From CAYXXN01 sp964469055 (GTDB lineage Bacteria; Acidobacteriota; Thermoanaerobaculia; Multivoradales; JAHEKO01), in assembly GCA_964469055.1 (NCBI GenBank), contig CAYXXN010000113.1:1-9623 (forward strand): 9,623 bases of DNA, written 5' to 3'. The notes below the pieces were generated by a model, which was not told where the DNA came from, made no database searches, and saw nothing but the letters and a program-made list of their open reading frames with translations. Both the position numbers and the translations under genes were made by a program. Shown here piece by piece: positions 1 to 5,763 of this stretch (position 1 is its first letter; each line of letters starts with the position of its first letter).

Positions 1-300
1 GGATTGTCGGCCTTTATCGGCGTGAACTCGGATCCGCCCTGACTGGTCTGGTCCGTGGTGGTTTCGAGCGCGGATTCGAGGCCGCCGGAGTTCAAGCTCT
101 CGACACCGAGGAACGACGCGGTCCTGCCCATCAGCACACCGCCGACGATCACCAGTACGAAGAACGCGAGCAGCTTGCCCGCCGCGACGGACGCCGAGTT
201 GCCGCGACCACGCGCGAACACGAACGCCAGCCCGATCGCGATGACCATAGTCAGCGCGATGTGCGGCCGGACCATGAACGTGAGCCAGAGGCCGAAGGCC
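1..300 (-). pseudogene. Fragment of a polytopic membrane protein, open at the window edge
   Basis: Read on the minus strand, this stretch encodes about 100 residues with no stop before the window edge. It has a hydrophobic segment, then MVRPHIALTMVIAIGLAFVF, a basic loop (ARGRG), a second hydrophobic segment (LLAFFVLVIVGGVLMG), and a polar stretch with FLGVESLNSGG and TSQGGSEF. The VRPHIA loop between two membrane helices, followed by a soluble TSQGGS segment, resembles large membrane proteins of surface-polysaccharide biosynthesis (polymerase or glycosyltransferase-like); this is a resemblance from memory, not an assignment. There is no start codon of its own with a ribosome site: the frame continues straight out of the esterase-like fragment to its right, so the N-terminal part of the membrane protein is missing. 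By hand count bases 1-180 are about 63% G+C, against 75% for 541-600, which is suggestive only. It could be a degraded gene or a piece misjoined at a contig end. Confidence 0.5.
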
Positions 301-504
301 ATGTCGATGGCGCATTCCGGCCTTGGGGCCCAGCAGCCCTCCTGCGGGGAACAATCTTCGACCTCCTCGCAGAACCGCAGATCCCCGTGCGGTGGCCCGC
401 CGGTGAGAACGACGGCATCCCACACCGTCTCCATGCCGTAGTGGGTGAGCGTGTAGGCAAGTTGCGAGGCGCCCGCCGATTGGCCCGTGCCACAGAATCG
501 CTGG
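301..504 (-). pseudogene. Fragment of a secreted esterase-like alpha/beta hydrolase
   Basis: About 65 minus-strand residues in the same frame as the membrane-protein fragment to the left. They begin near QRFCGTGQSAGASQLAYTLT and run through HYGMETVWDAVVLTGGPPHG to a Cys-rich end (FCEEVEDCSPQEGCW). GQSAG matches the G-x-S-x-G nucleophile elbow of alpha/beta hydrolases, the following helix and strand (DAVVLTGGPP) fit that fold, and the cysteines fit an exported protein. Only the middle of such a protein is present: there is no signal peptide, no N-terminal half, and no region for the Asp and His of a triad. Going upstream the frame meets a TGA at 519-521, inside the sir2 sequence, so there is no usable start. 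The exact right and left borders of this piece are estimates (within about 20 bp). It is a broken remnant or an assembly chimera and not a working gene. Confidence 0.5.
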
Positions 505-1266
505 CCCGGGGAGCAGCGTCACTTCGCGGTAGGGGGCGCGAGAGGCGCTGGGGTCAACCGAGAACATCGGCAGGCGGCGGCGCAGGCCGGCGCGGAGGAG
601 GAGGTCGGTGACGCCGACGGCGAAGGAGGTGCCGACGAAGAGGATGAGGTCGGCCTCGGCGGCGGCGGCGTGGACGTCGGCGAAGCGGAAGTCGCGGTGG
701 CCGTCGTAGAACTCGTCGAAGAAGAGGACGTGGGCGCGGAGCAGGCTGCCGCAGGTGGGGCAGCAGGGGAGGTGATCGAGGGTGGGGTCGCGGCGGAAGG
801 GGGTGAGGTCGAAGTCGGAGCGGGGGAGCGAGCCCGTTGGGGCGCCGTGGGGGCAGCCCCAGCGTGAACAGCGCAAGCGGTCCGCGGAGCCGTGGACCTC
901 GATCAGGCTCCTCGAGCCCGCCCGCGCGTGCAGCGTGTCGATGTTCTGGGTGACCAGGAGGAAGCGGCCGCCGCGTACTTCCTGCCAGCGCTCGAGCTCG
1001 ACGAGAGCTCGGTGGGCGGCGTTGGGCTCGGCGCTGTCCACCGCGGCGAAGCGGTCGAGGTACCAGGTCCACTGCCGGACCGGATTGCGGTGGAAGGTCT
1101 CAGCGGTGGCGAGCTCGATGTCCGACTGTTTCCAGATCGCGTCCGGCTCGCTGCCGCGGAAGGTGCGGATGCCGCTGGCGGCGCTGACGCCGGCGCCGGT
1201 GACGACGAGAAGAAAGCCGGCATGCGGGGCGGCGAGAGCCTCGAGGAGAGGAGCCGCGAGCCGCAC
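505..1266 (-). CDS. Sir2-family NAD-dependent protein deacylase, C-terminus lost
   Basis: Sirtuins remove acyl groups from lysine using NAD+, giving nicotinamide and O-acyl-ADP-ribose, in the cytoplasm. From the proposed GTG start the order of motifs is classical: NAD-binding TGAGVSAASGIRTFRG (residues 23-38), TQNIDTLHARAG (107-118), catalytic His125 in EVHGS, a zinc site with Cys133 and Cys138 (C-x4-C) then Cys168/169 and Cys172, LLRAHVLFFDEFYD (176-188), and VGTSFAVG (211-218). No in-frame ATG exists. GTG at 1266 is the only ordinary start between the preceding gene's stop and the GAG motif, but it lacks a clear ribosome site; a CTG overlapping the preceding stop is a weaker alternative. 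The family resemblance ends at about residue 254 (VTLLPG), where 10-20 more residues and a stop would be expected. Instead the frame stays open as non-homologous sequence to the window edge, while the esterase fragment begins in another frame. It lies 56 bp downstream of the exported-protein gene and could be cotranscribed with it. Function is sure; both ends are not. Confidence 0.85.
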
Positions 1267-1274
1267 GAGAGGCT

Positions 1275-1304
1275 GCGGCGTGGCGGCCGAGGCCGCCGCG
1301 CCGC
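1275..1304 (-). terminator. Strong G+C hairpin between the exported-protein gene and sir2
   Basis: On the minus strand, GCGGC-GC-GGCGGC, a CTCG loop, then GCCGCC-AC-GCCGC, form a 12-bp stem with a single C-A mismatch. The stem starts 18 bases after the TGA of the exported-protein gene and ends 8 bases before the proposed GTG of sir2. No T-tract follows, so it is not a textbook intrinsic terminator. It could limit read-through, protect the upstream mRNA 3' end, or hold down sir2 translation. In this G+C-rich DNA it might also be incidental, for instance Ala-rich codons if sir2 starts further upstream. Confidence 0.35.
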
Positions 1305-1322
1305 CGAGGATCCGTCTCTCGC

Positions 1323-2096
1323 TCAGTCGACCGAGAGCGACTGCAGCTCCACCGGCACGACACCCGCCTGGCAGGCGTTCGCGATGAGGAGCGCCCAGTC
1401 GCCAGTGCAGCCGAGCGCGCTGGCGCCGGCGCCGTTGCTGTAGATCACTGCCGCCGAGGGGTTGTAGGCGTGGGCGATCTCGGCGTCCAGGTAGCTGCCG
1501 TCTTGCTGTCCGGAGCCCTGCAACGCCAGGATGTCGCGGTAGGTGCACTCGTAGTTGGTCACGCCGTTGTGGATCACCGTCGTGCCGTCGCCCGCGTAGC
1601 TGCTGCTGAAGAAGTGGTTGGTGCCGCCTGGCGAGGTCACCGGGCAGTAGGCCGAGCCCATGATCGCGCCGGACAGGGAGTTGCCGCTGGTGTAGGTGCA
1701 GAAGACGCCGAGGACCACGTTGCCGCCGCCGTCCACGTAGGTGGCCAGATTGTTGCCGAAGGTGACGTTGTCGGCGTAGGCGAAGTTGGCCCAGGTGTGA
1801 ACGCAGTCGTAGTTCGACATCAATTCGACGCTGGGGGTGCTGGAGATGGCGTCGAAGTAGTCCACCGTGCCGCCGGTGAAGGCCGCGATGGCGGCCCGGT
1901 AGCCGGGGTCGTCGGCCTCGGAAGGGGCATAGAGAATGCTGAAGCCGCCGGCCGGCGTCAGCACGTTGCCGCCGCTGGGAGGCTCGGCACAGCCGCCCGT
2001 GTTCTTCTGCATGCACTCCGCCGAGGCGACCTGGGCCGCGAGAAGAAGGCCCGCTGCCGCCGCGCACACCACGAACAACGTGAATCGAGATCTCAT
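1323..2096 (-). CDS. Exported Cys-rich protein of unknown function, GATase/Rossmann-like core
   Basis: A 257-residue protein with a clear Sec signal peptide: basic MRSR, a hydrophobic core (about residues 5-22), and an ASA cleavage site giving a mature start near Glu27. The start is supported by AGGAGA seven bases upstream of the ATG. The mature part has eight cysteines (28, 36, 98, 133, 151, 184, 230, 242), consistent with disulfides outside the cytoplasm. Residues 52-135 (ILYAPSEADDPGYRAAIAAF, then DCVHTWANF, NNLATYVDGGGNVVLGVF) alternate strands and helices like the Rossmann-type fold of class I glutamine-amidotransferase or ThuA-like domains, but I see no G-x-C-x-G-type nucleophile elbow, so no enzyme activity is claimed. 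It ends in VPVELQSLSVD, a short PVELxS tail seen at the C-termini of many exported proteins in this type of bacterium; whether it is a sorting signal is unknown. It is divergent from the rhodanese gene and upstream of sir2 on the same strand. Exported: likely. Function: unknown. Confidence 0.85.
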   Translation of the reverse strand: MRSRFTLFVVCAAAAGLLLAAQVASAECMQKNTGGCAEPPSGGNVLTPAGGFSILYAPSEADDPGYRAAIAAFTGGTVDYFDAISSTPSVELMSNYDCVHTWANFAYADNVTFGNNLATYVDGGGNVVLGVFCTYTSGNSLSGAIMGSAYCPVTSPGGTNHFFSSSYAGDGTTVIHNGVTNYECTYRDILALQGSGQQDGSYLDAEIAHAYNPSAAVIYSNGAGASALGCTGDWALLIANACQAGVVPVELQSLSVD

Positions 2097-2225
2097 CTTG
2101 GATTCTCCTGGAATCTGGTAACTGTACTCCCTTCGGCCCTCCGGAGGCTAGGGCGGAATCGACCGCTCCGAATCCGCACCGAGGCGGTCTTGTATAGACT
2201 GGGGCCCGGCAGAGAGGAGAACGCC
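2097..2225. promoter_or_regulatory. Divergent intergenic region with inverted repeats
   Basis: These 129 bp lie between the start codons of the exported-protein gene (minus) and the rhodanese gene (plus), so both promoters should be here. For the plus strand, TATAGA at 2193-2198 is a possible -10 box 28 bp before the ATG, but no convincing -35 hexamer sits at the right distance. Inverted repeat GACCGC (2161-2166) / GCGGTC (2184-2189) lies just upstream of it and could be an operator or chance. A perfect 10-bp palindrome, CCTCCGGAGG, is at 2138-2147. Ribosome sites are clear on both sides: AGGAGA at 2215-2220 for the plus gene and the equivalent 7 bases before the minus gene. Confidence 0.4.
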
Positions 2226-3086
2226 ATGTCGGCCATCGAAGAGCGCGGCTACGTCCGACCGGAAGTGCTGGTGTCCACGGAGTGGGTGGTGGGTCACCTC
2301 GACGACCCGTCGATCCGCATCGTCGAATCCAACGAGGATCCGTTGGTGTACCCCTCCGGCCACGTCCCCGGCGCCGTCGAGATCGACTGGACGCGCGACC
2401 TCAACGACCCGCTGCGCCGCGACTACGTGAGCGGCGAGGCCTTCGCCGCCCTGATGGGCCGGCTGGGCATCACGCCGGAGACCACGGTCGTCCTCTACGG
2501 CGACAAGAACAACTGGTGGGCCGCCTACACCTACTGGGTGATGCAGCTCTTCGGCCACAGCCTCGCCAAGCTGATGGACGGCGGCCGGCTCAAGTGGACG
2601 CAGGAGGGTCGCGAGCTGGTGCGCGACGTCCCGCAGTACGAGGCCGTGGACTACCCCGTGCCGCAGCGGGACGACTCGCGGATCCGCGCCTTCCGGCGGC
2701 GGGTGGCCGACCACGTGGAGAAGAGGGGCCAGCTCGTCGACGTGCGGAGCCCCGAGGAGTACACGGGCGAGCGAGTGCACATGCCCGACTACCCGAACGA
2801 GGGCGCGCTGCGGGCCGGCCACATCCCCGGCGCCAAGAACGTGCCCTGGGCGCGGGCGGTCAACGCCGACGGCACGTTCAAGGACGCCGGCGAACTGCGG
2901 GCGCTCTACCTCGAGGGCCAGGCGCTCGATCCGACCGGCGAGACGATCGCCTACTGCCGGATCGGCGAGCGCAGCAGCCACACCTGGTTCGTTCTCACCA
3001 ACCTGCTCGGCTTCCGCGACGTGCGCAACTACGACGGCAGCTGGACCGAGTGGGGCAACCTGGTGGGCGCGCCCGTCGAGCGCTGA
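2226..3086 (+). CDS. sseA: Thiosulfate sulfurtransferase (two-domain rhodanese, CysA/SseA type)
   Basis: A 286-residue cytoplasmic protein with two rhodanese domains. It moves sulfane sulfur from a donor such as thiosulfate (or 3-mercaptopyruvate) to an active-site cysteine and on to an acceptor. The N-terminal domain (about 12-130) is the inactive one: its loop reads YGDKNNWWA with Asp93 where Cys would be, and it contains YPSGHVPGAVEIDW. The C-terminal domain (about 155-280) has VDVRSPEEYTG, AGHIPGAKNVPWA, and the catalytic loop Cys244 in YCRIGERSSHTWFVL. That CRIGER loop is characteristic of the mycobacterial CysA/SseA group (thiosulfate-type, not CG[S/T]GVT mercaptopyruvate-type). Length is normal for the family. 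The frame is open far upstream, but ATG 2226 is chosen because AGGAGA stands five bases before it and conserved sequence begins here. The sufE-like gene follows 30 bp downstream, suggesting cotranscription and sulfur hand-over. Substrate preference cannot be fixed from sequence. Confidence 0.93.
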   Translation: MSAIEERGYVRPEVLVSTEWVVGHLDDPSIRIVESNEDPLVYPSGHVPGAVEIDWTRDLNDPLRRDYVSGEAFAALMGRLGITPETTVVLYGDKNNWWAAYTYWVMQLFGHSLAKLMDGGRLKWTQEGRELVRDVPQYEAVDYPVPQRDDSRIRAFRRRVADHVEKRGQLVDVRSPEEYTGERVHMPDYPNEGALRAGHIPGAKNVPWARAVNADGTFKDAGELRALYLEGQALDPTGETIAYCRIGERSSHTWFVLTNLLGFRDVRNYDGSWTEWGNLVGAPVER

Positions 3087-3116
3087 CCCGCCGAGCGCCG
3101 AGCCGGAGCCGCACCG

Positions 3117-3572
3117 ATGGCCGACTTGCCCCCGAAGCTGCAGCGCCTCCTCGACGGGCTGCGGCTCCTGCCGGACCGTGGCGAGCGCATCGAGACCCTG
3201 ATCGAGATCGCCGACCGCTTCCGCGTGGTGCCGCTCGACGTGGCCACCCGGCCGTACCCGGCGGAACGGCTCGTGCCGCACTGCGAGTCGGAGGCCTACT
3301 TCTGGGCGCGCGAGCTGCCCGACGGGCGGCTGCGCTTCCACTTCGCGGTCGAGAACCCGCAGGGCATCTCAGCCAAGGCAATGGCCGTGATCCTCGACGA
3401 GACCCTGTCCGCCGAGCCGCTCGAGGAGGTGGTGCAGGTGCCCCTGGACCTGCCTTACGAGATCTTCGGCCGGGAGCTCTCGATGGGGAAGACTATGGGG
3501 CTGCTGGGGATGGTCGGCCTCGTCAAGCAGGCGGCGGCGGAGCGGCTGCGGGCAGAGGCGACCGCTACATGA
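3117..3572 (+). CDS. sufE: SufE-like sulfur acceptor protein
   Basis: A 151-residue protein of the SufE family. SufE proteins accept persulfide sulfur on a conserved cysteine, normally from the desulfurase SufS, and pass it to the Suf Fe-S assembly scaffold in the cytoplasm. Here the catalytic residue is Cys56 in LVPHCESEAYFWARE, preceded by the usual helical region (LIEIADRF, 28-35) and followed by FHFAVENPQGISAKAMAVIL (about 75-94), the family's conserved core. Length is typical. ATG 3117 has GGAG eight bases upstream. The VPHCESE form resembles the actinobacterial SufE-like proteins encoded next to sseA (Rv3283-Rv3284 in M. tuberculosis, from memory). No sufS, sufBCD or sufU is in this window, so the nearest sulfur source is the rhodanese 30 bp upstream; direct transfer between the two is an inference. 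The end overlaps the convergent FmdB-type gene by 8 bp. Confidence 0.9.
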   Translation: MADLPPKLQRLLDGLRLLPDRGERIETLIEIADRFRVVPLDVATRPYPAERLVPHCESEAYFWARELPDGRLRFHFAVENPQGISAKAMAVILDETLSAEPLEEVVQVPLDLPYEIFGRELSMGKTMGLLGMVGLVKQAAAERLRAEATAT

Positions 3573-4065
3573 AGTAGAGGTTCTCGTCGACCCGCGGCCG
3601 GCGCCGCCGCCGGGTGATCGCCTTGCGGAGCTGGAACAGCTCGTCGAGGCCTTCGCCTTCCTCCCCGAACTCGTCCCCCATCTCGTCCTCGACGGCGTCG
3701 GCGTCCTCGCCCGCCTCGAGTCGCCGGATCATCTCTTCCATCTTGGGTCCGAGTGCCAGGCCCGAGACCTCCCCGAACCGACGCATGAGGCGGCCGAGCT
3801 GGCGCGGGTCCTCCTCGTCCTCGGCGCCCGCCAGCTCGTCGGCCAGCGCTTCCATCGCCCCGGCCATGCGGTCGTCATCCAGCTCGTCGAGAGGATCGGG
3901 CTCGTCCTCGCCGGCGTGTCTCAAGGTAGCGAAGCGTGCCGGGCGGCGGTCGAGCTCGGCGCGGCCGCAGCGAGGGCACGCGGGACGGGCCGTCGTGTCG
4001 ATGCGGGCGGAGAAGAAGTTGAACAGCGTGTTGCAGGCGCTGCAATAGAATTCGTACACCGGCAT
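3565..4065 (-). CDS. FmdB-type zinc-ribbon protein with long acidic tail
   Basis: A 166-residue protein. Residues 1-40 are an FmdB/CxxC_CxxC_SSSS-type zinc ribbon: MPVYEFYCSACNTLF with Cys8/Cys11, and ACPRCG with Cys30/Cys33. FmdB-like proteins are usually only 60-110 residues and have no settled function; the name comes from a suggested regulator of formamidase or amidase genes. The rest is unusual: residues 50-145 are strongly acidic (runs such as DEPDPLDELDDD and EDADAVEDEMGDEFGEEGEG) with predicted helices (MEALADELAG, QLGRLMRRFG, KMEEMIRRLEAG), followed by a basic patch (ITRRRRRPRV) and a C-terminal DENLYFM. This charge pattern suggests binding of a basic partner, metal or nucleic acid, or self-association; none is shown. 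ATG 4065 gives the canonical MPVYEF start, although only a weak AGGAA lies about 12 bases upstream. It is divergent from murJ (30 bp between starts) and convergent with sufE (8-bp overlap). Confidence 0.82.
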   Translation of the reverse strand: MPVYEFYCSACNTLFNFFSARIDTTARPACPRCGRAELDRRPARFATLRHAGEDEPDPLDELDDDRMAGAMEALADELAGAEDEEDPRQLGRLMRRFGEVSGLALGPKMEEMIRRLEAGEDADAVEDEMGDEFGEEGEGLDELFQLRKAITRRRRRPRVDENLYFM

Positions 4066-4087
4066 GGCGCGGATCCATTCCTACCAC

Positions 4088-4098
4088 AAGGTCACTTG
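4088..4098 (+). promoter_or_regulatory. Ribosome site and TTG start deciding the murJ N-terminus
   Basis: AAGG at 4088-4091 precedes an in-frame TTG at 4096-4098. This is the only ordinary start codon between the divergent FmdB start (4065) and the first conserved MurJ residues. The frame is open further left to an ATG at 3916, but that would lie inside the oppositely oriented FmdB-type gene and give a non-homologous, Ala/Gly/Arg-rich extension. The spacing of four bases is short; a CTG at 4126 behind GAGGAGAGG is the fallback. Confidence 0.5.
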
Positions 4099-5763
4099 AC
4101 CGATCCCGAGCGGGGTGAGGAGAGGCTGGGCTCGCGCGGTGCGACGCGCGTCGCCCTCGGCATCGCGGCCAGCCGCGCGCTCGGTCTCGTGCGCGAGGTG
4201 CTGATCGCGCGCTTCCTCGGCGTCGGCGCCTGGGCCGATGTCTTCCGCACCGCCTTGCGGGGTCCCAATTTGTTGCAGAACCTGCTCGGCGAGCAGACGC
4301 TGTCGGCCGCCTTCATCCCGGTGTACAGCCGCATGGAGGAGGCCGGCGCGCACGAGGACGCGGCGCGCTTCGCCGGCGCCGTGTTCGGCTTTCTGCTCGC
4401 GTTGGTGGCCGGCCTCGTCCTGGCCGGCGAGCTGCTGGCCGAGCCCATCGTGGCCCTACTCTCCTCGGGTTACCTCGGAGACGCGGCGGCGATCGCGGTG
4501 GGCGAGGCGACGGTCGACCGCTTTCCGCTCGCCGTCGCCGCCGTGCGCTGGATCTTCCCGATGGTAGGGCTGCTGGTGCTCTCGGCTTGGACGCTGGCGG
4601 TGCTCAACAGCCACCGGCGCTTCCTCCTGCCGTACCTGGCTCCAGCGCTGTGGAACGCGGCAATCATCGCGGCGCTGTGGAGCGTCGGCAGCGGCGCCTG
4701 GTCCGCACCGAGCAGCAGCGTTTCCCAGGCGCGCATCCTGCAGGCGGCCTGCGTCGGCGCCCTGCTCGGTGGTGCCCTCCAGTTCCTCGTCCAGCTACCG
4801 CCGGCGCTGCGCTGTCTCGCCTCCTTCCGACCCTCTTTCGACCGCCGGGCGCGCGGCGTCCGGGAGGCGTGGGGCGCGTTCTTGCCGCTGGTCACCGGCC
4901 GCGGGGCCGTCCAATTGTCGAGCTACCTCGACAACTGGCTGGCTTCCTTCCTGCGCGTCGGAGCGCAGTCGGCGCTGGGCTTCGCCCAGGGACTCTACTT
5001 GCTGCCGATCTCGCTGTTCGGCATGTCGGTGGCGGCCGTCGAGCTGCCGGAGCTGGCGCGCCACGGCGCGGACGGCACCGCGACGGCCGACCGGCTCGCT
5101 CCGGCGGTGCGGCAAGCGGCCTTTCTGGCCATTCCGGCGGCGGTCGGCTACCTCTGCTTCGGCCATCTCATCGTGCGAGCGCTCTTCGGGGGCGGCAGCT
5201 TCGGCCCGGCGTCGATCTGGCTGGTGGCCGTCATCCTCGGCGCCTACGCGGCGGGGATGCCGGCGAGCATCCTGACGCGGCAGCTCAACAACCTCTTCTT
5301 CGCCGCGGGCCGAACGCGCTGGCCGGCGCGTGTGGCGCTCGAGCGAATGGCCCTCTCGGCCGCTGTCGGCACGGTGCTGATGCTGGGCCTGGACCGCTAC
5401 CCCCTGAGCCGTTGGGTCGCTGCCGGACCCGCCGAGGGAGGGCTGCACTGGGGCGGTCTGGGTCTCGCCGTCGGCGCGGCGCTCGGCGCCTGGTACGAGC
5501 TGGCGCGGGTGCGCCGGGCGGCGCGGCGCCAGTGGCCGTCGGCGCGACTGCCGGCCGGCCGACTGTTGGAGCTGGCTGGGCTCGCGCTGCTCGCCGCGGC
5601 GCCTGCTGCTTTGGCCTGGCGCTTCCTGCCGGCACTCCACGCCGCGGCGACGCTCGCCATCGTGCTCGCCGTCTACGTCGTTGGCTACCTGGCCGTCACC
5701 CGGGCGCTCGGGATTTCCGAGCTCGCTGCGTGGCTCGGCCGTTTCTCGGGGAGGAAGCGATGA
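4096..5763 (+). CDS. murJ: MurJ/MviN-family lipid II flippase
   Basis: A 555-residue inner-membrane protein of the MOP superfamily. MurJ moves lipid II (undecaprenyl-PP-MurNAc-pentapeptide-GlcNAc) across the cytoplasmic membrane for peptidoglycan synthesis. The N-terminus carries the family signature ASRALGLVREVLIARFLG, then ADVFRTALRGPNLLQNLLGE and QTLSAAFIPVYSRM, with Arg residues in the first helix as in E. coli MurJ. The middle has QLSSYLDNWLASFL and ALGFAQGLYLLPISLFGMSV, the equivalent of the conserved helix 7-9 region. Many hydrophobic segments are spread along the length, consistent with about 14 helices, and the size is normal (500-560). The gene starts at TTG 4096, just 30 bp from the divergent FmdB-type gene, and its TGA overlaps the ATG of rpiB by 4 bp (ATGA), so translation is probably coupled. 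MurJ-like homologues with other lipid-linked substrates exist, so the flippase substrate is inferred. Confidence 0.88.
   Translation: MTDPERGEERLGSRGATRVALGIAASRALGLVREVLIARFLGVGAWADVFRTALRGPNLLQNLLGEQTLSAAFIPVYSRMEEAGAHEDAARFAGAVFGFLLALVAGLVLAGELLAEPIVALLSSGYLGDAAAIAVGEATVDRFPLAVAAVRWIFPMVGLLVLSAWTLAVLNSHRRFLLPYLAPALWNAAIIAALWSVGSGAWSAPSSSVSQARILQAACVGALLGGALQFLVQLPPALRCLASFRPSFDRRARGVREAWGAFLPLVTGRGAVQLSSYLDNWLASFLRVGAQSALGFAQGLYLLPISLFGMSVAAVELPELARHGADGTATADRLAPAVRQAAFLAIPAAVGYLCFGHLIVRALFGGGSFGPASIWLVAVILGAYAAGMPASILTRQLNNLFFAAGRTRWPARVALERMALSAAVGTVLMLGLDRYPLSRWVAAGPAEGGLHWGGLGLAVGAALGAWYELARVRRAARRQWPSARLPAGRLLELAGLALLAAAPAALAWRFLPALHAAATLAIVLAVYVVGYLAVTRALGISELAAWLGRFSGRKR

Noticed and set aside
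1..504. A single novel fusion protein, esterase joined to membrane protein
   Set aside because: There is no start codon with a ribosome site, only the middle of each family is present, and the frame meets a stop inside sir2; a mosaic of fragments explains it better.
487..867. Gly/Glu/Val-rich plus-strand frame
   Set aside because: It is the antisense of the sirtuin's C-terminal half; its repeats come from Asp, Leu and Ala codons of sir2.
1470..2225. Long 5' extension of the rhodanese reading frame
   Set aside because: It is antisense to the exported-protein gene, V/G/A-rich and unlike rhodaneses; the strong ribosome site and homology put the start at 2226.
2148..3341. A 397-codon minus-strand open frame opposite the rhodanese and sufE-like genes
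   Set aside because: It is a shadow of two well-supported plus-strand genes; no family resemblance and no ribosome site.
3565..3582. C-terminal ENLYFM resembling a potyviral TEV protease site
   Set aside because: The P1 Gln is replaced by Met and the protein ends there; this is a coincidence with no sign of engineered DNA.
3916..4095. Upstream ATG start for murJ
   Set aside because: It would overlap the divergent FmdB-type gene by 150 bp and add a non-homologous extension; MurJ homology begins after 4096.
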